A stretch of DNA of 5,461 nt from Paenibacillus sp. UBA6285 (GTDB lineage: Bacteria > Bacillota > Bacilli > Paenibacillales > Paenibacillaceae): the NCBI GenBank assembly GCA_002438345.1, contig DJUJ01000077.1, forward strand, positions 7,812-13,272, read 5' to 3'. The notes beneath the pieces were generated by a model. The model saw nothing but the letters and a program-made list of their open reading frames with translations, had not been told where the DNA came from and ran no database searches. This document shows, in pieces, positions 1-5,461 of this stretch. Position 1 is the stretch's first letter. The number at the start of each line of letters is the position of its first letter. Both the position numbers and the translations under genes were made by a program.

Positions 1-1561
<1,561 letters not shown>

Positions 1562-1567
1562 TGTCTG

Positions 1568-1576
1568 CTCCTCCTT
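1568..1576 (-). promoter_or_regulatory. leuS ribosome binding site
   Basis: On the minus strand this reads AAGGAGGAG, a near-perfect Shine-Dalgarno sequence, with a 6-nt spacer to the ATG at 1561-1559. It fixes the leuS start. The internal methionine at residue 9 has no comparable site. Confidence 0.9.
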
Positions 1577-1606
1577 GGAGTGTAACTACTTAGTTTTCTT
1601 AAGCTA

Positions 1607-1654
1607 GCATAAATGCGTCCCTGTCCTTATAAGGACATTAAGCGTCGTTTATGC
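1607..1654 (-). repeat. Nested inverted repeat in leuS leader, downstream of the T-box terminator
   Basis: Two nested dyads share roughly one centre. The outer arms are 7 bp (GCATAAA at 1607-1613 and TTTATGC at 1648-1654). The inner core is a perfect 14-bp palindrome, GTCCTTATAAGGAC, at 1623-1636. The connecting segments (9 and 11 nt) do not pair well. The element lies between the T-box terminator and the leuS ribosome site, so it is transcribed only when the T-box reads through. It has no U-tract after it on the minus strand, so it is not a standard terminator. It could be an RNA hairpin affecting stability or processing, or a protein-binding DNA site. Its function is unknown. Confidence 0.6.
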
Positions 1655-1707
1655 GAGAAATATAAGACATGAAGTATTTCGTGAAACCTATACCCTCTTA
1701 TATTCAC

Positions 1708-1754
1708 AAAAAAACCTCCCATCCCTAGCGTATTATCGCTAGGGACGAGAGGTT
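1708..1754 (-). terminator. T-box intrinsic terminator
   Basis: On the minus strand an 18-nt arm (1754-1737) is followed by a 6-nt ATAATA loop (1736-1731), an 18-nt complementary arm (1730-1713) and an uninterrupted run of seven T (1714-1708). Arms begin AACCTC and end GAGGTT, with CCCTAGCG/CGCTAGGG paired next to the loop; only a few internal positions are mismatched or G-U. The 5' arm contains the CCCTAG that otherwise pairs with the T-box core, giving the antiterminator/terminator switch. It would also stop read-through from the upstream permease operon. Confidence 0.95.
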
Positions 1755-1907
1755 ATAATTCCCGTGGTACCACCCTAGTTAGCGGCTGAATATACTTTAT
1801 TCTGCCACTCACTTTGCACCCTTTAGCGGGGGTGAGGCGACGGCGGTTCACCTAGGACATCCGTTATTTCTAGTGGATATCCTGAACTTGCGCCATTACT
1901 CCGAGGT

Positions 1908-1910
1908 GAG
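1908..1910 (-). promoter_or_regulatory. T-box specifier codon CUC (leucine)
   Basis: The minus strand reads GAA-CTC-ACC here, in the context GTGAA-NNN-ACC followed by TCGGAGT, which I recognise as the specifier-loop layout of Bacillales T-boxes. CUC would pair with the GAG anticodon of tRNA-Leu, agreeing with the leuS gene downstream. Confidence 0.85.
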
Positions 1911-2035
1911 TTCACTCCGTTCCGTTAACCGGCTCGCACCTTAGTGCCGGCTCTCTGCAATAACGGTATAGAATTAATACTCCTCATCATCGATCAACTA
2001 TATATACTGATTGTTCATCAGTAATATTCCCCAAC

Positions 2036-2065
2036 ATTATATACAAAACTGTTGACTATAGTCAA
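2036..2065 (-). promoter_or_regulatory. Sigma-A-type promoter for the leuS leader
   Basis: On the minus strand TTGACT (-35, 2065-2060) is separated by 18 bp from a perfect TATAAT (-10, 2041-2036). Initiation is expected in the GGGG run at 2032-2029, which places the T-box leader directly downstream. The -35 hexamer lies inside the 14-bp palindrome at 2052-2065. Confidence 0.85.
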
Positions 2066-2071
2066 TGTTTT
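2045..2071. repeat. Palindrome overlapping the leuS -35 box
   Basis: TTGACTATAGTCAA at 2052-2065 is a perfect 14-bp palindrome. AAAAC (2045-2049) and GTTTT (2067-2071) give five more complementary pairs if a 1-nt/2-nt internal loop is allowed. As DNA it has the look of a dimeric repressor operator covering the -35 box. As RNA from the upstream permease gene it could fold to a hairpin (TTGAC/GTCAA, TATA loop) ending in GUUUUGUAU, which would be only a weak terminator. Both roles are inferences. Confidence 0.6.
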
Positions 2072-2078
2072 ACTCTAT

Positions 2079-3146
2079 TTATACAGGCTTTCGTTTGATT
2101 AAATACGTCATAAAGTGTTGAATAACGACTTTCGCAGCCGCAAAGAACGGTACAGCAAGGATAAGACCGACCATTCCCGCCAATTCACCGCCGACCAGAA
2201 GTGCAAAAATAATGAGCAGCGGATGCAAATGCAGCTTCTTTCCCACCACCTGAGGTGAAATAATGTTACTTTCCACGATTTGGCACACTGTGTTAACCAC
2301 TGCAACCAGCAACACTAAACGGAAAGAAACGGTCGAAGCCATCACAATGGCTGGTGCAGCCCCCAAAAAGGGCCCCATATACGGAACAATATTGAACACT
2401 GCTACCACACTGGCGAACAGTAAGGCGTATGGCATTCCGATGATGGCGTAACCGATATAGGCAAGCACACCGATAATAATGCAGACCAGAAACTGTCCAC
2501 GAATGTAGTTGCCGAGTGCATCATCGATATCTTTTAACAAGGTAACAATAGACTTACGGCGTGCGCGGGGCAGACAAGAGACCACCGTTCGTTCAAACAC
2601 GTCAAAATCCTTCAGAATATAGAACACTAGAAACGGCACGATAAAAGCATTGAACAGCACGTTAATCGTTGTCCCTATATTATCGAGAAAATTAGAAATC
2701 CCTTCTGCGAGACGATTCTCCAGTTGAAAAAACCAGTTGTTCATCCCCATCTCGACCCCGGGCGGTATGAGTCTTGAATTCATATGTCGCATCAGCCCTT
2801 GGGCTTGCAGCGTCATCTCTGGCAAATGTTCATTTAACTCTTCCAGCTGCTCGATAAACATCGGGATAAGATTAATTGCAATCACTGCAATCGCCGTTAG
2901 AAACACTGCATATATAAGTAGAACAGCTACACTACGCGGCATCTTCCGTCCGGCCAACATACTAACGACGGGATTCAGCACGTATGAAATAATCATAGCT
3001 GCCAGAAATGGAGCGAGGATTGCCTTTAAGAATACAAATATCCCCTGCAGCATCGGACGAAGCAACCAAACGAAATACAAAATGATCAGGGAGAGCAGCA
3101 CTCCGATCATCCAGCGGAACCACTTACTTTGGGACCATTGCTCCAT
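2079..3146 (-). CDS. yrrI: AI-2E family transporter (YrrI-like membrane protein)
   Basis: This is a 355-residue polytopic inner-membrane protein of the AI-2E transporter family (PF01594, old UPF0118). Members have been linked to autoinducer-2 export or to Na+/H+ exchange, but the substrate of this one cannot be told from sequence. Hydrophobic segments lie at about 13-29, 35-56, 72-94 and 157-178, then several between about 217 and 342. A more polar amphipathic stretch at about 97-155 separates the two halves, as is usual for the family. Family landmarks are DDALGNYIRGQF (208-219), NIVPYMGPFLGAAPA (252-266) and SPQVVGKKLHLHP followed by LLVGGELAGMVGLILAVP (297-333). The length is close to B. 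subtilis YrrI, and the neighbouring genes suggest the same locus. AGGAGGG at 3154-3160, 7 nt from the ATG, sets the start. The first 23 bases overlap a possible 80-residue ORF upstream. The symbol is assigned by family and context. Confidence 0.93.
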   Translation of the reverse strand: MEQWSQSKWFRWMIGVLLSLIILYFVWLLRPMLQGIFVFLKAILAPFLAAMIISYVLNPVVSMLAGRKMPRSVAVLLIYAVFLTAIAVIAINLIPMFIEQLEELNEHLPEMTLQAQGLMRHMNSRLIPPGVEMGMNNWFFQLENRLAEGISNFLDNIGTTINVLFNAFIVPFLVFYILKDFDVFERTVVSCLPRARRKSIVTLLKDIDDALGNYIRGQFLVCIIIGVLAYIGYAIIGMPYALLFASVVAVFNIVPYMGPFLGAAPAIVMASTVSFRLVLLVAVVNTVCQIVESNIISPQVVGKKLHLHPLLIIFALLVGGELAGMVGLILAVPFFAAAKVVIQHFMTYLIKRKPV

Positions 3147-3366
3147 GAGTGTACCCTCCTGCGGCTGTAGCCTGGACTAGCTTCGTAAATAAGTATATGT
3201 ATGGCCGCAGCAAAATAACCATCAAGCACATAAAATAACCCCACAAAGTGAGGCCTTTGCTTCGATGCTGATTCAGGTACTTTGCGGGGAGCCCCAAAAA
3301 AAGCGCCAATAACCCTGCAGCTGATTTCAGCTGAAAGGAGATTGACGCTTTAAGTGCATAGATCAT
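3124..3366 (-). CDS. Possible small membrane protein, 80 residues, hypothetical
   Basis: I do not recognise this protein. It has two hydrophobic stretches, about 16-31 (ending LGLPAKYL) and 41-63 (LWGYFMCLMVILLRPYIYLF), joined by a basic linker NQHRSKG. That layout suggests a two-pass or hairpin membrane protein. It starts 26 nt after the stop of the zinc-ribbon gene and overlaps the permease start by 23 bases, so its last codons cover the permease ribosome site; this arrangement would allow translational coupling. Against it, no clear Shine-Dalgarno precedes the ATG at 3366, only a 6-bp hairpin (3367-3385). A later TTG or a non-coding spacer is possible. Filling an otherwise empty gap in a compact gene row, with membrane-like composition, makes it more likely real than a chance ORF, but only moderately. 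Confidence 0.5.
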   Translation of the reverse strand: MIYALKASISFQLKSAAGLLALFLGLPAKYLNQHRSKGLTLWGYFMCLMVILLRPYIYLFTKLVQATAAGGYTHGAMVPK

Positions 3367-3385
3367 TCTTGCTTACAAAGCAAGA
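3367..3385 (-). repeat. Small hairpin before the 80-residue ORF
   Basis: TCTTGC (3367-3372) and GCAAGA (3380-3385) form a 6-bp stem with a 7-nt loop, between the zinc-ribbon stop and the next ATG. There is no T-tract after it on either strand, so I do not call it a terminator. It could be an mRNA processing or stability element, or chance. Confidence 0.35.
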
Positions 3386-3392
3386 TTCATAG

Positions 3393-3602
3393 TTAAGACG
3401 ACGCATGAATTTGCGGGAAATCCTGAGTCATATCATCCCCGGAGAACAGATCGTCTAGCGAACTGAGTGTGCCGTCTTCTTCAACCTGATAAACCGACAT
3501 TTTCTCGCCGTTTACCGTCAATTCGATGAAACAGCCCCAGCAATAGAACTGGTGGGAACCGATCTTTCCGATATCTTTGGAGTTGCAGTTTGGACACTTC
3601 AT
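3393..3602 (-). CDS. Small zinc-ribbon-like protein, 69 residues
   Basis: A short cytoplasmic protein opening MKCPNC and carrying two CxxC knuckles, C3/C6 and C21/C24, separated by 14 residues (NSKDIGKIGSHQFY). This is a typical compact zinc ribbon. The first half resembles small Bacillales zinc-ribbon hypotheticals. The second half (about residues 35-69) is acidic (VEEDGTLSSLDDLFSGDD) with no motif I know. The function is unknown; a DNA-, RNA- or protein-binding role is only a guess. I prefer the ATG at 3602 over the in-frame ATG at 3611. AGGTGG (3613-3618) lies 10 nt from 3602 but only 1 nt from 3611, which is too close for initiation. The ribosome site overlaps the stop codon of the PRC-barrel gene (TAG at 3617-3619), so the two genes are very probably co-transcribed and perhaps translationally coupled. 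Confidence 0.85.
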   Translation of the reverse strand: MKCPNCNSKDIGKIGSHQFYCWGCFIELTVNGEKMSVYQVEEDGTLSSLDDLFSGDDMTQDFPQIHASS

Positions 3603-3612
3603 ATAATACATT

Positions 3613-3618
3613 CCACCT
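3613..3618 (-). promoter_or_regulatory. Ribosome binding site deciding the zinc-ribbon start
   Basis: AGGTGG on the minus strand overlaps the upstream stop codon TAG. The spacer is 10 nt to the ATG at 3602 and 1 nt to the ATG at 3611, favouring the shorter 69-residue product. Confidence 0.65.
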
Positions 3619-4138
3619 ATCCGTTAACAATATTAATGGCTTTTTGTAGCCGTTCTTCGCTCATCGCAGGAACCATTAAAGCATTCTCACCAATAGACAT
3701 CTCGTCAGAACAAGGCAGCCATTTGCGGCCTTCGATCAAATCAGTCACAAGCCCGTCACTGATTTCCAGCGCTCCTATTGTGTTTCCCAACTTTTGGTCA
3801 AAATAAACATCAGATATTCGTCCAAGTATAGTTCCAGTTGTAGTTAGTACTTTCAAATCCTTAAGTTTGTACTTTCCTAATAGAAAAGTACAAGGTATAT
3901 GATCGGCATCTGTCTTATCAATCGACTCTTTACTACGAATCATGACAGCATCCTCGCCGTAGGCCACAATATCTTTCCATGCCACAAATTTCACATGGCC
4001 ACCAAAAAAAGATTTGCTTTCCAGTTCAATACCCGTAATGTTCCAGTTTGAATCGAGCAATATATCGACAATCTTGCCGATTTCGTTACCCTCTTCAACT
4101 TCATAAACAGCCAAGCCGATCAGATCTTGAAGTCTCAT
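3617..4138 (-). CDS. yrrD: PRC-barrel domain protein (YrrD-like), 173 residues
   Basis: The protein holds two PRC-barrel domains in tandem. The first (about 1-70) opens MRLQDLIGLAVYEVEEGNEIGKIVDILLD. The second (about 91-165) carries KLKDLKVLTTTGTILGRISDVYFD. The two GxxxG(K/R)I.D(I/V)..D motifs line up as an internal repeat. PRC-barrels are small beta folds found in the photosynthetic reaction centre H subunit and in the RNA-processing factor RimM; stand-alone Bacillales members have no well-defined role. There is no signal peptide or membrane segment, so it is probably cytoplasmic. Length and neighbourhood match B. subtilis YrrD, on which the symbol rests. A GAGG at 4144-4147 sits 5 nt from the ATG, and a GAGGGG lies a little further upstream. 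It follows the cysteine desulfurase after a 99-bp gap and runs straight into the zinc-ribbon gene. Confidence 0.93.
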   Translation of the reverse strand: MRLQDLIGLAVYEVEEGNEIGKIVDILLDSNWNITGIELESKSFFGGHVKFVAWKDIVAYGEDAVMIRSKESIDKTDADHIPCTFLLGKYKLKDLKVLTTTGTILGRISDVYFDQKLGNTIGALEISDGLVTDLIEGRKWLPCSDEMSIGENALMVPAMSEERLQKAINIVNG

Positions 4139-4237
4139 GGCTGCCTCGGTCCCCTCACTTTGAGTGTAATTACGAGTTCTCAGAAAGCCAAAAGCCCGAA
4201 TCGCCCCGATACAGATCGAAACCTAGAGTAACTAGTC
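4139..4237 (-). other. 99-bp gap between desulfurase and PRC-barrel genes
   Basis: No gene fits here. On the minus strand there is a 4-bp hairpin (CGAT-CTGT-ATCG, near 4207-4219) and a CACT/AGTG mini-dyad before the PRC-barrel ribosome site. I found neither a convincing intrinsic terminator nor a -35/-10 pair with normal spacing, so read-through from the desulfurase is the simplest reading. Confidence 0.4.
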
Positions 4238-5383
4238 TCATTTACGTAGCCGATTCAAAATGGTTTCAACTTTTCGAGCAACGTACTCGATTTCTTCAGT
4301 AGTATTACCCAAACCAATACTAAATCGAATCGCGGACTCTAAAATATTTTTGGGAAGTCCCATTGCTTTCAGAACATGAGATATTTCCAGTGATCCTGAC
4401 GTGCAAGCCGACCCACTCGCAGCCGCAATTCCCTCCATATCCAGGTTCATCAACATAACATCTGTTCCAGCCCCTGGGAAGCTCAAATTCAGAATACTAG
4501 GCAAAAAATGCTCAGGATTACCGTTAAGCGAATAACTCTCCCGCCCAATCAGAGTATCCAGTTCCTCGAGTAGTCTATTCCGCAGGAGCCTCACATTCTG
4601 TTGACGTTCTGAAAGACCCGTAACTGCTATTTCAACGGCTTTGGCAAATCCAGCAGCTCCGGCTAGATTCTCTGTTCCGGCACGTCTGCCACGCTCCTGA
4701 AGGCCGCCATGAAGTCTTGGATGCAGCGGTGCTCCACTTCGAACGTATAGCCCCCCTATCCCTTGGGGCCCATAGATCTTATGAGCGGTAAAGCTCATGT
4801 AATCTACTGGAAGCTCCCGTAATGTAATCGGAAGGGCACCAAGGGCTTGTACAGCATCTACATGGAACAGAATTCCCCGTTCTCTAGCGAGCAGACCAAT
4901 CTCCTGAATGGGCTGAACGGTGCCTACTTCATTTATGGCATACATTACGCTGATCAGCACTGTGTCTTCCTGCAACGCTGCCTCTACGTCTGTGACGGTT
5001 ACCCTGCCCGTCGAATCCGCAGGAAGATAGGTTACTTTGAAACCTTCCTTCTCTAGCTCTTCGCAGGTATGTAACACTGCATGATGCTCGATCTGGGTGG
5101 TGATAATATGTTTTCCTTTATGGGAAACTGCAGTTGCCGCTCCATAGAGCGCTAAATTGTCACTCTCTGTGCCGCCTCCAGTGAACACCCACTCTTCAGG
5201 TGCGCAGCCCAAAAAGGCGGCGATATTATCGCGCGCCTCATTCAATATTCTTTTAGCTGAACGCCCGAACTGATGTACACTAGACGCATTTCCGTATTGT
5301 TCTGTCATTATATTCAACATGACCTTAGCCACTTCGGGATGAACCGGGGTTGATGCGGCGTGGTCCAAATAGATGGATTTCAT
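4238..5383 (-). CDS. yrvO: Cysteine desulfurase (IscS/NifS family, YrvO-like), 381 residues
   Basis: A PLP-dependent aminotransferase-fold enzyme that converts L-cysteine to L-alanine and passes the sulfur, as an enzyme persulfide, to acceptors such as tRNA 2-thiolation or Fe-S assembly factors. It is cytoplasmic. The opening IYLDHAASTPVHP (4-16) is diagnostic of the family. PLP contacts appear as TGGGTESDN (68-76), the stacking histidine in IEHHAVL (H100), DAVQ (D176, Q179) and the Schiff-base lysine in SFTAHKIYGPQGIGG (K202). RRAGTEN (233-239) is also present. The catalytic cysteine is C327 in SGSACTSGS, and IRFSIG follows (352-357). All key residues are present and the length agrees with about 380 for this group. 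The frame stays open to an ATG at 5461, but I start at 5383: GGAG (5392-5395) is 8 nt away, versus 2 nt for the ATG at 5389, and the protein then begins MKSIYLDHAAS as homologues do. In B. subtilis yrvO follows cymR and precedes mnmA; here a PRC-barrel gene follows directly. Confidence 0.97.
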   Translation of the reverse strand: MKSIYLDHAASTPVHPEVAKVMLNIMTEQYGNASSVHQFGRSAKRILNEARDNIAAFLGCAPEEWVFTGGGTESDNLALYGAATAVSHKGKHIITTQIEHHAVLHTCEELEKEGFKVTYLPADSTGRVTVTDVEAALQEDTVLISVMYAINEVGTVQPIQEIGLLARERGILFHVDAVQALGALPITLRELPVDYMSFTAHKIYGPQGIGGLYVRSGAPLHPRLHGGLQERGRRAGTENLAGAAGFAKAVEIAVTGLSERQQNVRLLRNRLLEELDTLIGRESYSLNGNPEHFLPSILNLSFPGAGTDVMLMNLDMEGIAAASGSACTSGSLEISHVLKAMGLPKNILESAIRFSIGLGNTTEEIEYVARKVETILNRLRK

Positions 5384-5391
5384 ATTCATTT

Positions 5392-5395
5392 CTCC
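5392..5395 (-). promoter_or_regulatory. Ribosome binding site deciding the desulfurase start
   Basis: GGAG on the minus strand, with an 8-nt spacer to the ATG at 5383. The alternative in-frame ATGs at 5389 (2-nt spacer) and 5461 have no suitable site visible in the window. Confidence 0.7.
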
Positions 5396-5439
5396 GCTTC
5401 TAGAGTATAGGAAACTAGTTCTTCTAAAAATATAAGAAG

Positions 5440-5459
5440 GTATAAGTTTCACGTTATAC
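5440..5459. repeat. Inverted repeat upstream of the desulfurase gene
   Basis: GTATAA (5440-5445) and TTATAC (5454-5459) are perfect inverted arms separated by 8 bp. TATAAG also recurs directly at 5431-5436 and 5441-5446. The region is AT-rich and lies 57-76 bp upstream of the start codon, where an operator could sit. No clear promoter could be assigned, and the upstream gene is outside the window. Confidence 0.35.
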
Positions 5460-5461
5460 AT

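Larger units (their letters stand above)
1708..2032 (-). ncRNA. Leucine-specific T-box riboswitch (leuS leader)
   Basis: This untranslated leader senses uncharged tRNA-Leu and lets transcription continue into leuS when leucyl-tRNA is scarce. In transcript order it begins with a 7-bp hairpin at 2005-2023 (TACTGAT/ATCAGTA, 5-nt loop). A GATGATGAGGAG segment typical of the Stem I base comes next. The AGAGAGCCGG element of distal Stem I follows, with CCGTTA and TAACGG arms enclosing it. The specifier segment reads GUGAA-CUC-ACCUCGGAGU, so the specifier codon is CUC (Leu) at 1908-1910, followed by the usual purine. After the Stem II/III region comes the T-box core AGGGTGGTACCACGGG around 1759-1776. 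Its UGGU bulge fits an ACCA tRNA 3' end, as expected for tRNA-Leu with discriminator A. The antiterminator (CTAGGG with CCCTAG) competes with the terminator. The 5' boundary is the inferred transcription start at about 2029-2032; the exact start and the lower Stem I pairing were not resolved. Confidence 0.95.

Noticed and set aside
1638..1670. Ten-codon minus-strand ORF (MSYISRINDA) in the leuS leader, considered as a leader peptide
   Set aside because: No Shine-Dalgarno precedes it and it has no leucine codons. The T-box already explains amino-acid control.
2737..3180. Plus-strand open frame of 147 codons
   Set aside because: Antisense to the AI-2E permease, whose family motifs are clear. 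No support of its own.
4139..4237. Possible terminator or internal promoter in the gap before the PRC-barrel gene
   Set aside because: The only stems are about 4 bp with no T-run, and no -35/-10 pair with 16-18 bp spacing was found.
4847..5056. Plus-strand open frame of 69 codons
   Set aside because: Antisense to the cysteine desulfurase core between the PLP motifs. A shadow frame.
5384..5461. N-terminal extension of the desulfurase to the ATG at 5461
   Set aside because: The extra 26 residues do not resemble the family N-terminus, the region is AT-rich with dyads, and a well-placed GGAG supports the start at 5383.

Overview
The window looks like ordinary chromosome from a Gram-positive Bacillales species, most likely Paenibacillus or a close relative. 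The reasons are the Bacillus-type LeuS sequence, a T-box-controlled aminoacyl-tRNA synthetase, strong AGGAGG-type ribosome sites, and a gene set like the yrvO/yrrD/yrrI neighbourhood of Bacillus subtilis. The genus is inferred from pattern recognition, not from a database search. All genes I can support lie on the minus strand, so the window reads right to left. There is no sign of a prophage, transposon, CRISPR array, RNA gene cluster or other mobile element.

Layout in transcription order: a cysteine desulfurase of the IscS/NifS/YrvO type (4238-5383); a gap of about 100 bp; a two-domain PRC-barrel protein of the YrrD type (3617-4138); a very small CxxC...CxxC zinc-ribbon-like protein (3393-3602); a possible 80-residue membrane protein (3124-3366); and an AI-2E family permease of the YrrI type (2079-3146). 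These five are tightly spaced or overlapping and could form one operon. No convincing terminator lies between them, although the gap after the desulfurase could hide a processing site.

The region 1562-2078 is a 517-bp non-coding control region for leuS. It has a sigma-A-like promoter whose -35 box lies inside a perfect 14-bp palindrome, then a leucine T-box riboswitch with a readable CUC specifier, a UGGU tRNA-acceptor-binding bulge and a strong intrinsic terminator. About 150 nt of further leader follow, containing a nested inverted repeat, before the leuS ribosome site. leuS (leucyl-tRNA synthetase) then runs off the left edge after 520 codons. I translated that part fully and it is unbroken.

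Functionally, the window covers tRNA charging (LeuS, controlled by uncharged tRNA-Leu) and sulfur mobilisation for thio-cofactors, Fe-S clusters or tRNA thiolation (cysteine desulfurase). It also holds several poorly characterised but common Bacillales proteins. I see no clear undescribed system. The items most worth a second look are the palindrome over the leuS promoter, the structured leader downstream of the T-box terminator, the small overlapping membrane ORF, and the gene order (no mnmA after the desulfurase, and leuS where B. subtilis has alaS after yrrI).
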